From the NCBI RefSeq assembly GCF_900186865.1, contig NZ_LT906480.1, positions 3,924,001 through 3,988,000 on the forward strand: 64,000 bases of DNA, given 5' to 3'. A program made the position numbers and the translations under genes. The DNA is from Stenotrophomonas maltophilia (GTDB lineage Bacteria > Pseudomonadota > Gammaproteobacteria > Xanthomonadales > Xanthomonadaceae). Positions 8,849 to 17,873 of the stretch are shown here, in pieces; position 1 is the first letter of the stretch; each line of letters begins with the position of its first letter. The notes under the pieces are model-generated. The model saw only the letters and a program-made list of their open reading frames with translations. It had not been told where the DNA came from and did not search any database.

Positions 8849-10051
8849 ATGGCCCCACCACCCCGTCGTTTCCGCCCCCTCGCCTGCCTCCTCGCCACTG
8901 CCCTGCTGGCGCTGTCCTCGGGCCCCGTGGCGGCTGCCTCACCCGCACCGGGCGATCTGCTGTCTGCTGCCCCCTATCGCGCGTCATGGGTGCCGTCCAA
9001 GGCCGCGCAGGCCTACAAGCTGCACTACCGCACCCCGGATCATCGCGGCCAGCTGGCCGAAGGCACCGGCCTGCTGTACCTGCCCGCCGGCGCGGCGCCT
9101 GCAGGCGGCTGGCCGGTGGTGTCCTGGGCACATGGCACCCAGGGCATCGCGGATCGCTGTGCGCCCTCGGTGTCCGGCCCCTACCAACCCGAACGCGACG
9201 GCCGCTTCCTCGATCAGTTTCTGGCACAGGGCTATGCGGTGGTTGCTGCGGACTACCAGGGCCTCGGCAGTCCAGGTGACCATGCTTATCTGCATGTGCG
9301 CACCGCCGCACGCAATGCCATCGACCTCGTCAAAGCCAGCCGCCAGTATCTGGGCACCGCAACGCTGTCGCCGCGCTGGGTCTCGGTCGGCCATTCGCAG
9401 GGTGGTGCCGCCGCGCTCACTGCCGGGCATCTGGCGCCCACCTATGCTGGCCCGTCGCTGCACTACCGCGGCAGCTTCACCACCGGCACGCCCACCGCCG
9501 TCGAGCTGACCGCACTGGTGATGAAGCCGGACAACCGCACCGCCAATCCTGGCGCGCTCAACGCGTATCACGCGTATCTGCTCGATGGTCTGTTGCAGGT
9601 TGCGCCGCAGATCGACCGCGTCCTCAGCGACACCGGCCGCGCTCGCGTGGCAGTGGCACGCGAGCAGTGCCTGGGCGAACTGGCCACCACGCTGGACGGC
9701 GCGGATACCGGCAGCATGTTCACCGCACCGCTGACCAGCGTGCCAGGCATCTGGGCCGTGTTGTACGACTATCTCGGCGTACCGCGCCGCGGTTTCAGCC
9801 AACCGCTGATGCTGGGCCACGGCAGCGAGGACCGCGACGTGCCCTATCTGACCACCCTGCTGTATGCCGCAGGCCTGGCGCTGCGCGGCGAGCCGGTCGC
9901 GTTCCGGCGCTACCCGGTCGACCATCGCGGCACGCTCGACGCGGCGGCGGCGGATGGCCTGGCGTTCGTACGAGCCCGGCTGGGGGAGGGCCACTTCAAC
10001 GACGCTGCGGAAACCGCCGGCCTCGAACAGCTGCTCGACGACGCCCGGTAG
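8849..10051 (+). CDS. Secreted alpha/beta-hydrolase, lipase-like
   Basis: A 400-residue exported hydrolase. The ATG at 8849 has a good ribosome site (GAAGGAG, 6 nt upstream) and starts a signal peptide (PLACLLATALLALSSGPVAAASP). The mature part is an alpha/beta-hydrolase resembling the secretory lipase family: VVSWAHGTQG near the oxyanion region, nucleophile elbow GHSQGGAAAL, and late Asp and His candidates in GHGSEDRDVPYL and YPVDHRGTLD. The substrate is unknown; esters or lipids are likely. The stop TAG is formed by the GTAG head of the first unit of the adjoining repeat array, so the repeat abuts, and may have set, the end of the protein. Confidence 0.85.
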   Translation: MAPPPRRFRPLACLLATALLALSSGPVAAASPAPGDLLSAAPYRASWVPSKAAQAYKLHYRTPDHRGQLAEGTGLLYLPAGAAPAGGWPVVSWAHGTQGIADRCAPSVSGPYQPERDGRFLDQFLAQGYAVVAADYQGLGSPGDHAYLHVRTAARNAIDLVKASRQYLGTATLSPRWVSVGHSQGGAAALTAGHLAPTYAGPSLHYRGSFTTGTPTAVELTALVMKPDNRTANPGALNAYHAYLLDGLLQVAPQIDRVLSDTGRARVAVAREQCLGELATTLDGADTGSMFTAPLTSVPGIWAVLYDYLGVPRRGFSQPLMLGHGSEDRDVPYLTTLLYAAGLALRGEPVAFRRYPVDHRGTLDAAAADGLAFVRARLGEGHFNDAAETAGLEQLLDDAR

Positions 10052-10386
10052 ATCCACGCCATGCGTGGATACGCGGGGTACGGGTTGCCGGCCAGCGGCC
10101 GACACTACCAAAGGCAGTAGCTCCACGCCATGCGTGGATGCGCGGGATACGGGTTGCCGGCCAGCGGCCGGCACTACCGGAGGCAGTAGATCCGAGCCAT
10201 GCGTGGATGCGCGGGGTACGGGTTGCCGGCCAGCGGCCGGCACTACCGGAGGCAGTAGATCCACGCCATGCGTGGATGCGCGGGATACGGGTTGCCGGCC
10301 AGCGGCCGGCACTACCAAAGGCAGTAGATCCGCGCCATGCGTGGATGCGCGGCATACGGCGTTGCCGGCCAGCGGCCGGCACTACC
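10048..10386. repeat. Tandem array of five 69-bp units, each with two SMAG palindromes
   Basis: Five head-to-tail copies with a constant 69-bp period start near 10051, 10120, 10189, 10258 and 10327. Each unit has a TCCACGCCATGCGTGGA palindrome headed by GTAG, a short spacer ending GGGTT, and a GCCGGCCAGCGGCCGGCACTAC palindrome ending in CTAC (GTAG on the other strand). Copies differ by a few bases (CCGAGCC in copy 3, CGCGCC in copy 5), so duplication is not perfectly recent. The array lies between the lipase-like gene and the convergent nadE. Confidence 0.93.
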
Positions 10387-10400
10387 TGCCAACGGCTACC

Positions 10401-12035
10401 TCAACCCTTGTAGCCGTTGCTGATCGGGTAGCGACGCTCACGACCGAAAGCACGGCGCGACACCTTCGGGCCTGGCGCGGCCTGGTGCCGCTTCCACTCG
10501 CTGATGCGCACCAGGCGCAGCACGCGGTCGACCACGGCCGCGTCATAACCGGCGGCAACGATCTCCGTGCGCGACTGCTCCTGGTCGATGTAGCGGTACA
10601 GGATGCCGTCCAGCACGTCATAGGCCGGCAGCGAGTCCTGGTCCAGCTGGTTCTCGCGCAGTTCGGCCGACGGCGGGCGGCTGATCACCGCCGGCGGGAT
10701 CACCGGCGCACCGCCCACGGTATTGCGCCACTTGGACAGGCCGAACACCTCGGTCTTGTACAGGTCCTTCAACGGCGCGTAGCCACCGCACATGTCGCCG
10801 TAGATGGTGGCGTAACCCACCGCGTACTCGCTCTTGTTGCCGGTGGTCAGCAACAGGCCACCGAACTTGTTGGCCAGCGCCATCAGGATCACGCCACGGC
10901 TGCGCGACTGCAGGTTCTCTTCGGTCACGTCCGGCGCAGTGCCTTCGAACATGGGCGCCAGCGATTCCATCAGGCCCTTGAACGCCGGCTCGATCGAGAC
11001 CGCTTCCAGCTTCACGCCCAGTGCCTGGCACTGCTCGGCGGCCAGGTCGTTGGACATGCCGGCGGTGTAGCGCGACGGCAGGCGCACAGCGGTAACGTTC
11101 TCGGCGCCGAGCGCGTCGACCGCCAGCGCCAGTACCAGCGCCGAATCGATGCCACCGGACAGGCCCAGCCAGACCTTCTTGAAACCGTTCTTGCGGCAGT
11201 AATCCTGGATGCCACGGGTCACCGCGCGCCAGGCCAGCGCGTCCATGCTCTCGTCGCCGTCGTCCATCCACACGTGCGGCATGAAGCGGCGTGTTTGGCC
11301 GTCGTACTCCACCACCAGCCACTGGTCGACGAAGGCGGCGGCGGCGGGGTGCACCGTGCCGTCACCATCGGCCACCACCGAGGCGCCATCAAACACCAGC
11401 GCATCCTGGCCACCGACCACATTGAGATAGGCAATCGCTGCCCCGCTCTCGCGGGTGCGTGCGGCCAGCACCGCATCGCGCTGGGCGTGCTTGCCGCGCT
11501 CGTACGGCGAGGCATTGGGTACCACCACCAGCTGCGCGCCGGCGCGCACGGTGTCGGCCAGCGGCTCGGCGAACCACAGGTCCTCACAGATCAGCAGGCC
11601 CACCGGAATGCCGTTGACCTCGAAGACGCAGCTGCCGCCGTCCGGATCAACATCGAAGTAGCGGCGTTCGTCGAACACGGCGTAATTGGGCAGCTCACGC
11701 TTGCGGTAGGTCTGCTCGACCAGGCCATCGCGCAGCACGCTGGCGGCGTTGTAGACCACCGCGCCAGCCGCCTGCGGCCAGCCGACCACCGCGGTGATGC
11801 CGCGGCAGGCACCGGCGATGCGCATCATTGCCTGCTCGCACTCGTACAGGAAGCCCGGGCGCAGCAGCAGGTCTTCCGGCGGATAACCGCTCACCGCCAG
11901 CTCGGGGAACATCACCAGCTCGGCGCCGTACTCGTCGCGCGCCTGGCCGATCATCTCGATGATGCGCTCGGTGTTGCCGGCGACGTCGCCGACCGGGAAG
12001 TCGAACTGCGCCATCGCGATGCGGATCGAAGCCAT
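10401..12035 (-). CDS. nadE: Glutamine-dependent NAD+ synthase
   Basis: A 544-residue two-domain enzyme that amidates deamido-NAD to NAD+ with glutamine as nitrogen donor. The N-terminal nitrilase-type glutaminase (about 1-260) shows Glu in VMFPELAVSGYPPEDLL, Lys in YRKRELPNY and Cys in VGLLICEDLWF. The C-terminal ATP-pyrophosphatase domain has the P-loop LGLSGGIDSAL and TTGNKSEYAVGYATIYGDM. The ATG at 12035 (MASIRIAMAQ) was chosen over an upstream open extension because nitrilase domains start there. Confidence 0.95.
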   Translation of the reverse strand: MASIRIAMAQFDFPVGDVAGNTERIIEMIGQARDEYGAELVMFPELAVSGYPPEDLLLRPGFLYECEQAMMRIAGACRGITAVVGWPQAAGAVVYNAASVLRDGLVEQTYRKRELPNYAVFDERRYFDVDPDGGSCVFEVNGIPVGLLICEDLWFAEPLADTVRAGAQLVVVPNASPYERGKHAQRDAVLAARTRESGAAIAYLNVVGGQDALVFDGASVVADGDGTVHPAAAAFVDQWLVVEYDGQTRRFMPHVWMDDGDESMDALAWRAVTRGIQDYCRKNGFKKVWLGLSGGIDSALVLALAVDALGAENVTAVRLPSRYTAGMSNDLAAEQCQALGVKLEAVSIEPAFKGLMESLAPMFEGTAPDVTEENLQSRSRGVILMALANKFGGLLLTTGNKSEYAVGYATIYGDMCGGYAPLKDLYKTEVFGLSKWRNTVGGAPVIPPAVISRPPSAELRENQLDQDSLPAYDVLDGILYRYIDQEQSRTEIVAAGYDAAVVDRVLRLVRISEWKRHQAAPGPKVSRRAFGRERRYPISNGYKG

Positions 12036-12121
12036 GGGAATCCAGCCTGTGGTTGCAATGCCGCCATTGTAGCGCTGCGCCATGCGCGCGCCGGGCGCGC
12101 TCGCTGCGTGGACAGCCCCGG

Positions 12122-12150
12122 CTCAGTAGACCCACGCCATGCGTGGATGA
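12122..12150. repeat. Single SMAG palindrome
   Basis: GTAG followed by the imperfect palindrome CCCACGCCATGCGTGGAT, the same type as in the 69-bp array, located upstream of nadE. Confidence 0.8.
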
Positions 12151-12180
12151 GCTTGCCGGGATGGCCAGGGCGCCAGACGC

Positions 12181-12213
12181 AGAAAGGCCGCCCGGAGGCG
12201 GCCTTTCTGTTTT
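12181..12213 (-). terminator. Terminator downstream of sucD
   Basis: The strong stem AGAAAGGCCGCC-CGGA-GGCGGCCTTTCT lies between the sucD stop and the nadE start. Pyrimidine-rich ends on both sides make it usable in either direction; it most likely ends the sucCD transcript. Confidence 0.75.
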
Positions 12214-12229
12214 GCAGCAGCCGGTGGGA

Positions 12230-12257
12230 AGAGCAGTCGACTAACAGTCGACTCTAC
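12230..12257. repeat. SMAG palindrome of the GTCGACT type
   Basis: AGTCGACTAACAGTCGACTCTAC is a perfect-stem palindrome ending in CTAC (GTAG on the minus strand), immediately downstream of sucD. Confidence 0.8.
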
Positions 12258-12276
12258 AATCCCCCGCCCAGCGGTC

Positions 12277-13152
12277 TTACTTGACCAGCTTGGCGATGGC
12301 AGCGCCCAGGTCGCCCGGCGAGCGGACGGTGACAACACCGGCCGCTTCCATGGCGGCGAACTTGCCTTCGGCAGTGCCCTTGCCGCCCGAGGCGATCGCA
12401 CCGGCGTGGCCCATGCGCTTGCCGGCCGGAGCCGACGCACCGGCGATGAAACCGACGACCGGCTTCTTCACGTGGTTCTTGATGTACTCGGCGCCGGCTT
12501 CTTCGGCGTCGCCGCCGATTTCGCCAACCATGATGATGCCTTCGGTCTGCGGGTCTTCGTTGAACAGCTTCAGGCAGTCGACGAAGTTCAGGCCGTTGAT
12601 CGGGTCACCACCGATGCCGATGCAGGTGGACTGGCCCAGGCCGACTTCGGTGGTCTGCTTGACCGCTTCATAGGTCAGGGTGCCCGAACGCGACACGATG
12701 CCGATCTTGCCCGGCTGGTGGATGTGGCCCGGCATGATGCCGATCTTGCACTCACCTGGGGTGATGACGCCCGGGCAGTTCGGCCCGATCAGCACGGTGT
12801 CCGGATGCGAACGGGTCAGCACGTTCTTGACGCGCAGCATGTCCAGCACCGGGATGCCTTCGGTGATGCAGACGATGACCTTGATGCCGGCAGCAGCGGC
12901 TTCCAGGATCGCGTCAGCCGCGTACGGCGGCGGCACGTAGATGACCGAGGCGTTGGCGCCGGTGCTCTGCACGGCGTCGGCAACGGTGTTGAAGACCGGC
13001 AGGTCGATATGGGTGGTGCCACCCTTGCCCGGGGTCACGCCGCCGACAACCTGGGTGCCGTACTCGATCATCTGAGTGGCGTGGAAGGTGCCCTGCTGGC
13101 CGGTGAAGCCCTGCACGATCACCTTGGTGTTCTTGTTGATCAAAACAGACAT
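12277..13152 (-). CDS. sucD: Succinyl-CoA synthetase (ADP-forming) alpha subunit
   Basis: A 291-residue alpha subunit of the TCA-cycle enzyme that interconverts succinyl-CoA and succinate with substrate-level phosphorylation. The CoA-binding Rossmann part shows [15 protein letters not shown] and [11 protein letters not shown]. The phosphohistidine loop is [17 protein letters not shown], with the active His in GHAGA. Length and ends are typical. It lies 21 bp downstream of sucC and is surely cotranscribed with it. Confidence 0.97.
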   Translation of the reverse strand: MSVLINKNTKVIVQGFTGQQGTFHATQMIEYGTQVVGGVTPGKGGTTHIDLPVFNTVADAVQSTGANASVIYVPPPYAADAILEAAAAGIKVIVCITEGIPVLDMLRVKNVLTRSHPDTVLIGPNCPGVITPGECKIGIMPGHIHQPGKIGIVSRSGTLTYEAVKQTTEVGLGQSTCIGIGGDPINGLNFVDCLKLFNEDPQTEGIIMVGEIGGDAEEAGAEYIKNHVKKPVVGFIAGASAPAGKRMGHAGAIASGGKGTAEGKFAAMEAAGVVTVRSPGDLGAAIAKLVK

Positions 13153-13173
13153 TGGAATTCCTTGGTGTCGGTA

Positions 13174-14343
13174 TCAGGCGGCGTTCTTGACAGCTTCAAC
13201 GATCTTCTTGGCGCCATCGTTGATGTTGTCAGCCGGGATGATGGCCATGCCGCTGTCACGCAGCAGCTGCTTGCCTTCTTCCACGTTGGTGCCTTCCAGG
13301 CGCACCACGACCGGAACCTTGACGCCCACTTCCTTCACGGCGGCGATGATGCCTTCGGCAATCATGTCGCAGCGGACGATGCCGCCGAAGATGTTGACGA
13401 AGATGCCTTCGACCTTGTCCGAGGACAGGATCAGCTTGAAGGCTTCGATGACGCGCTGCTTGTTGGCACCGCCGCCCACGTCCAGGAAGTTCGCCGGCTC
13501 GCCGCCTTTGAGCTTGATGACGTCCATGGTGGCCATGGCCAGGCCGGCGCCGTTCACCATGCAGCCGATGTTGCCGTCCATGGTGACGTAGTTGATGTCC
13601 AGCTCCGAAGCGATCACTTCGGTCGGATCTTCCTGGGTCTTGTCGCGCATGGCGACCAGGGCCTTCTGGCGGAACGCGGCGTTGTCGTCGCTGTCGAACT
13701 TGCCGTCCAGCGCGTACAGGTTGCCGTCGTCCAGGATGGCCAGCGGGTTGATTTCAACCAGGGCCAGGTCCTTTTCGTTGAACAGGCGGTACAGGTTCAC
13801 CATGATGCTGGCGAACTGGCCGGCCTGCTTGGCGGTCAGGCCCAGCTTGAAGCCGAAATCGCGGCCGTGGTAACCCTGCACGCCTTCGACGAAGTCGACG
13901 TTCAGCGAGTGGATCAGCTCCGGGGTTTCAGCGGCGACCTGCTCGATCTCCACGCCGCCTTCCGAAGAGGCGATGTAGGTGATGGTCTTGGTGCCACGGT
14001 CGACCAGCACCGACAGGTACAGTTCCTTGACGATCTCGCCGGCGGTGGTCACCAGCACCAGGTTGACCGGCAGTTCAACGCCAGCGGTCTGGTAGGTGGC
14101 CATCTTGGTGCCGAGCATCTTGGCCGCGGCGGCCTTCACGTCGTCGGTGGTCTTGCAGAACTTGACGCCGCCAGCCTTGCCGCGGCCGCCAGCGTGGATC
14201 TGCGCCTTGACCATCCAGGGGCCCTGGCCCAGGGAGTTGGCAGCGGCAACCGCTTCGTCCGGGGTCGCAGCGACCTTGCCGGCCGGGACCGGGATGCCGT
14301 ACTCGGCAAGCAGTTGTTTTGACTGGTATTCGTGGAAATTCAT
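13174..14343 (-). CDS. sucC: Succinyl-CoA synthetase (ADP-forming) beta subunit
   Basis: A 389-residue beta subunit with an N-terminal ATP-grasp domain ([20 protein letters not shown], then [14 protein letters not shown]) and a C-terminal CoA-ligase domain ([18 protein letters not shown], then [15 protein letters not shown]). It pairs with SucD in the TCA cycle. The start at MNFHEYQ is the standard family N-terminus. Here sucCD stands apart from sucAB and is divergent from pilS. Confidence 0.97.
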   Translation of the reverse strand: MNFHEYQSKQLLAEYGIPVPAGKVAATPDEAVAAANSLGQGPWMVKAQIHAGGRGKAGGVKFCKTTDDVKAAAAKMLGTKMATYQTAGVELPVNLVLVTTAGEIVKELYLSVLVDRGTKTITYIASSEGGVEIEQVAAETPELIHSLNVDFVEGVQGYHGRDFGFKLGLTAKQAGQFASIMVNLYRLFNEKDLALVEINPLAILDDGNLYALDGKFDSDDNAAFRQKALVAMRDKTQEDPTEVIASELDINYVTMDGNIGCMVNGAGLAMATMDVIKLKGGEPANFLDVGGGANKQRVIEAFKLILSSDKVEGIFVNIFGGIVRCDMIAEGIIAAVKEVGVKVPVVVRLEGTNVEEGKQLLRDSGMAIIPADNINDGAKKIVEAVKNAA

Positions 14344-14426
14344 GCGTCACCGTGGGAATAGGAACGACCGCACGCAATTCCTCAGGGCCCCGGCGGGGCG
14401 CCGGCATGGACCGCGGCGGGCCCACT

Positions 14427-14455
14427 ATTGTGGCCGAGCCGGCGCCGGGGCGCAA
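14427..14455 (-). promoter_or_regulatory. Possible sigma-70 promoter for sucCD
   Basis: On the minus strand a TTGCGC box (14455-14450) and a CACAAT box (14432-14427) are 17 bp apart, about 85-110 bp upstream of the sucC start. Only visual matching supports it. Confidence 0.35.
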
Positions 14456-14700
14456 AGAAGTCTGTACAAAACGCCAGACGCGGGCAGATTTCCACGGTCA
14501 TTCAGGCAGTTGCACCCGGGCCGGGGCTGGCCACCGGTGTCCGCACCGGGCCAAATGCGCGATCCGGGTCACTTCGGCGGCGCCCGGCCGGGGGCCCTAT
14601 ACTGCCCTTTGCAAACGCGACGTGCCGGCCCGGCTTCAGGGGACGCCGGGCAGGCCCGCCGCAGAATCCAGACCCAGGCAGCCAGAAGGGGAGTTCCGGC

Positions 14701-16314
14701 GTGTCACCCAGTGCTTCATTGATTGACCGCATCGAATCGATTCCGCGGCGTGAACTGCATTTCTTCGCGCTGTACCGGGTGCTGATCGCTACGGTCATTG
14801 CCGCCCTGCTCTACAGCCCGTTGTCGGCCATGGTCGGCGAAGCCCACCACCCGCGGCTGGCCGATGTCGTTGCGGTCATCTACCTGGCCCTGTCGCTGCT
14901 GGCCCTGGTGGTCGGCCGCAACGAACGCTGGCTGCGCCCGATCGTGGTCAGTGGCGTGCTGGTGGATATCGTGGCCGCCACCCTGCTGTCGCACGCCCTG
15001 CCCGGCGCCAGTGCCGGTATCTCGATGTCGCTGCTGTTCAACATCGCCGCCGCCGCCACCCTGCTGCCGCTCAGCCTGGGGCTGGGCCTGGCGCTGGCCG
15101 CCAGCCTGGCCACCGGCGTCGAGTACACCTGGAAGCTGCTGGAAGGCGGCGACCCCACCCGCACCCTCGCCGAACTGGCGATGTTCGCCACCAGCTACCT
15201 GGCACTGGCCTTCATCAGCTACCAGGTGGGCAACCGCGCCCGCCGCAACCAGCAGCTGGCCAACCAGCGCGGCGATGAAGTCGCCAACCTGTTCCAGATC
15301 AACGAACTGATCATCCGCCGCATGCGCACCGGCGTGCTGGTGGTGGACGCCGACAACCGCATCACCCTGGCCAACGAAGCCGCCTCGATGCTGCTGGGCG
15401 ATAACGACGGCAACGGCGAAAGCGGGCGCCTGGACCTGGCCAGTGCCGCACCGGAACTGGCGCGCCGGCTGCAGCGCTGGCGCAATGGCTGGGCACAGGA
15501 CGAACTGCCGCTGCAGCTCAACCCCGACCAGCCGGAAGTGCAGCCGCGCTTTGCCCGCCTGCTGGCCGGCAGCGACCTTGCGCTGGTGTTCCTGGACGAT
15601 TCCAGCGTGGTCTCGCGCCGCGCCGAATCGCTCACTCTGTCGGCGATGGGCCGCTTCTCGGCCAGCCTGGCGCACGAGATCCGCAATCCGCTGGCGGCGA
15701 TCAACTATGCCGTGCAGCTGCTCGAGGAAGGCACCGGCTTCAACGAAAGCGACCGCCGCCTGCTGCAGATCATCCGCCAGCAGTGCCAGCGCACCAACGG
15801 CATCGTCGAGAGCGTGCTGGGCTTGGCTCGGCGCGAACGCGCCACGCCGGAGAACGTGGACCTGGTCGCCTTCGTGCGCCGCTTCGTGCTGGAGTACAAG
15901 CAGGGCCAGACCCTGGAAACCGACAGCATCGAACCGATCATCAGCGACACATCGGTGATGGCCCAGGTCGACGCCAAGCATCTCTACCAGGTGCTGACCG
16001 TGCTGGTGCACAACGCACTGAAGTACGGCCGCATCGGCCAGCAGCCTGCACGGGTGCGGCTGCGCGTGGCCCAGCACGAACGCAGCGCGGTGATCGACGT
16101 GATGGACCGTGGCCCGGGTATCCCGGAGAGCGTGGCCGCGCAGCTGTTCCGGCCCTTCTTCACCACGTCCGAGCATGGCACGGGACTGGGCCTGTACATC
16201 GCGCGCGAGCTGTGCAGGGCCAACCAGGCCCGCCTGGACTACATCGCGGTGCCGGCCGGTGGCTCCTGCTTCCGCCTGGTGCTGCCCGGTCCACATACGC
16301 TGCTGCCGAGCTGA
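14701..16314 (+). CDS. pilS: Type IV pilus two-component sensor histidine kinase PilS
   Basis: A 537-residue membrane kinase. GTG at 14701 has a clear ribosome site (GGGGAG, 7 nt upstream), which decides it over the open upstream extension. About six transmembrane helices fill residues 20-185 (FFALYRVLIATVIAALLYSP onward), followed by a PAS-like region (GVLVVDADNRITLANEAA). A HisKA domain carries H-box ASLAHEIRNPLAAI (His325), and the HATPase domain has VHNALKYG, DRGPGIP and GTGLGLYIARE. PilS senses pilin in the inner membrane and phosphorylates PilR, encoded 60 bp downstream. Confidence 0.95.
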   Translation: MSPSASLIDRIESIPRRELHFFALYRVLIATVIAALLYSPLSAMVGEAHHPRLADVVAVIYLALSLLALVVGRNERWLRPIVVSGVLVDIVAATLLSHALPGASAGISMSLLFNIAAAATLLPLSLGLGLALAASLATGVEYTWKLLEGGDPTRTLAELAMFATSYLALAFISYQVGNRARRNQQLANQRGDEVANLFQINELIIRRMRTGVLVVDADNRITLANEAASMLLGDNDGNGESGRLDLASAAPELARRLQRWRNGWAQDELPLQLNPDQPEVQPRFARLLAGSDLALVFLDDSSVVSRRAESLTLSAMGRFSASLAHEIRNPLAAINYAVQLLEEGTGFNESDRRLLQIIRQQCQRTNGIVESVLGLARRERATPENVDLVAFVRRFVLEYKQGQTLETDSIEPIISDTSVMAQVDAKHLYQVLTVLVHNALKYGRIGQQPARVRLRVAQHERSAVIDVMDRGPGIPESVAAQLFRPFFTTSEHGTGLGLYIARELCRANQARLDYIAVPAGGSCFRLVLPGPHTLLPS

Positions 16315-16374
16315 TCCCCATTCTGTGCGTCAAACATTTGTCGCTTCCAGCCCCCTCGTTTATCTTTCACGCCC

Positions 16375-17748
16375 ATGAATGAAACCCGCAGCGCCCTCGT
16401 CGTCGACGACGAACGCGACATCCGCGAACTGCTGGTGCTGACCCTCGGCCGCATGGGGCTGCGCATCAGTACCGCCGCCAACCTGGCCGAGGCACGTGAG
16501 CTGCTGGCCAGCAATCCGTACGACCTGTGCATCACCGACATGCGCCTGCCCGATGGCAACGGCATCGAACTGGTCAGCGAGATCGCCCAGCACTACCCGC
16601 GCACGCCGGTGGCGATGATCACCGCATTCGGCAGCATGGATCTCGCCGTGGAGGCACTGAAGGCCGGTGCGTTCGATTTCGTCAGCAAGCCGGTGGACAT
16701 CTCGGTGCTGCGCGGACTGGTCAAGCACGCGCTGGAACTCAACAACGCCGAGCGCCCCGCACCGGGCCCCAACGCCGAACAGGGCGGGCGCCTGCTGGGC
16801 CACTCGCAGGCCATGGATGTGCTGCGCACCACCATCGGCAAGGTCGCGCGCAGCCAGGCGCCGGTCTACATCCTCGGCGAGTCGGGCGTCGGCAAGGAGC
16901 TGGTTGCACGCACCATCCATGCCCAGGGCGCGCGCGCGGCCGGCCCGTTCGTGCCGGTCAACTGCGGTGCCATTCCCGGCGAGCTGATGGAGAGCGAATT
17001 CTTCGGCCATCGCAAGGGCAGTTTCAGCGGCGCGCACGCCGACAAGCCCGGCCTGTTCCAGGCTGCGCACGGCGGCACCCTGTTCCTGGACGAAGTGGCT
17101 GAACTGCCGCTGCAGATGCAGGTGAAGCTGCTGCGCGCGATCCAGGAAAAGTCGGTGCGCGCGGTGGGCGCGGCCAACGAGGAGCCGGTGGATGTCCGCA
17201 TCCTCTCGGCCACCCACAAGGACCTGGCCGAGCTGGTCGAGGACGGGCGCTTCCGCCACGACCTGTACTACCGCATCAACGTGATCGAACTGAAGGTGCC
17301 ACCACTGCGCGAACGCCGCCAGGACCTGCCCGAACTGGCCGCCGCCGTGCTGGCCCGCCTGGCCCGCAGCCACGGCCGCGCCACCCCGCTGCTGGCGCCA
17401 TCGGCGTTGGAAGCACTGGCGCAGTACGCGTTCCCGGGCAATGTGCGCGAGCTGGAGAACATCCTGGAACGTGCGCTGGCCCTGGCCGAGGAAGACTGCA
17501 TCGGCGCCGATGACCTGCGCCTGCCGCAGCACGCGCCGCGTGCACCCGGCAGTGCCGCGCCCGCCGAAGCCGTGGCCGACCTGCAGCCGGGCAGCGCCGC
17601 CCTGCCCTCCTACATCGAGCAGCTCGAGCGCAGCGCCATCCAGCGTGCGCTGGAAGAGAACCGCTGGAACAAGACCCGTACCGCCGCGCAGCTGGGCATC
17701 ACCTTCCGTGCGCTGCGCTACAAGCTGAAGAAGCTGGGGATGGAGTAA
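16375..17748 (+). CDS. pilR: Sigma-54-dependent response regulator PilR
   Basis: A 457-residue NtrC-type activator. The receiver has the acidic pocket VVDDE and phospho-acceptor Asp55 (CITDMRLPDG). The AAA+ domain carries Walker A GESGVGKE, the sigma-54 contact loop as GSFSGA (a variant of GAFTGA), and Walker B GGTLFLDEVAELP. The C-terminal Fis-type helix-turn-helix is TRTAAQLGITFRALRYKLK. It should activate the pilin promoter found at 20925-20940. The gene follows pilS in the same direction. Confidence 0.96.
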   Translation: MNETRSALVVDDERDIRELLVLTLGRMGLRISTAANLAEARELLASNPYDLCITDMRLPDGNGIELVSEIAQHYPRTPVAMITAFGSMDLAVEALKAGAFDFVSKPVDISVLRGLVKHALELNNAERPAPGPNAEQGGRLLGHSQAMDVLRTTIGKVARSQAPVYILGESGVGKELVARTIHAQGARAAGPFVPVNCGAIPGELMESEFFGHRKGSFSGAHADKPGLFQAAHGGTLFLDEVAELPLQMQVKLLRAIQEKSVRAVGAANEEPVDVRILSATHKDLAELVEDGRFRHDLYYRINVIELKVPPLRERRQDLPELAAAVLARLARSHGRATPLLAPSALEALAQYAFPGNVRELENILERALALAEEDCIGADDLRLPQHAPRAPGSAAPAEAVADLQPGSAALPSYIEQLERSAIQRALEENRWNKTRTAAQLGITFRALRYKLKKLGME

Positions 17749-17750
17749 AC

Positions 17751-17873
17751 CCGGGGTCGGATCCCTTTTCAAAGGAAAGGGCTCTGACCCGGCGCGTACC
17801 ACCGACCTGGCAGTGCCGGCCGCTGGCCGGCAACCTCATGCATCGCGTCATCCACGCATGGCGTGGATCTACC
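17751..17873. repeat. GGATCC-type hairpin followed by two SMAG palindromes
   Basis: Between the convergent pilR and pilB lie a hairpin GGGTCGGATCCCTTTTC/AAAGGGCTCTGACCC (17754-17792), a GCCGGCCGCTGGCCGGC palindrome (about 17815-17831) and an ATCCACGCATGGCGTGGATCTAC palindrome (17849-17872). They may serve as terminators for both genes. Confidence 0.85.

Noticed and set aside
10048..10386. Possible CRISPR array
   Set aside because: Whole 69-bp units repeat including the parts that would be spacers, the repeats are palindromic REPs, and no cas genes are present.
9864..12284. An 806-codon plus-strand open frame across the repeat array and antisense to nadE
   Set aside because: It reads through the 69-bp array and the opposite strand of nadE; no family similarity.
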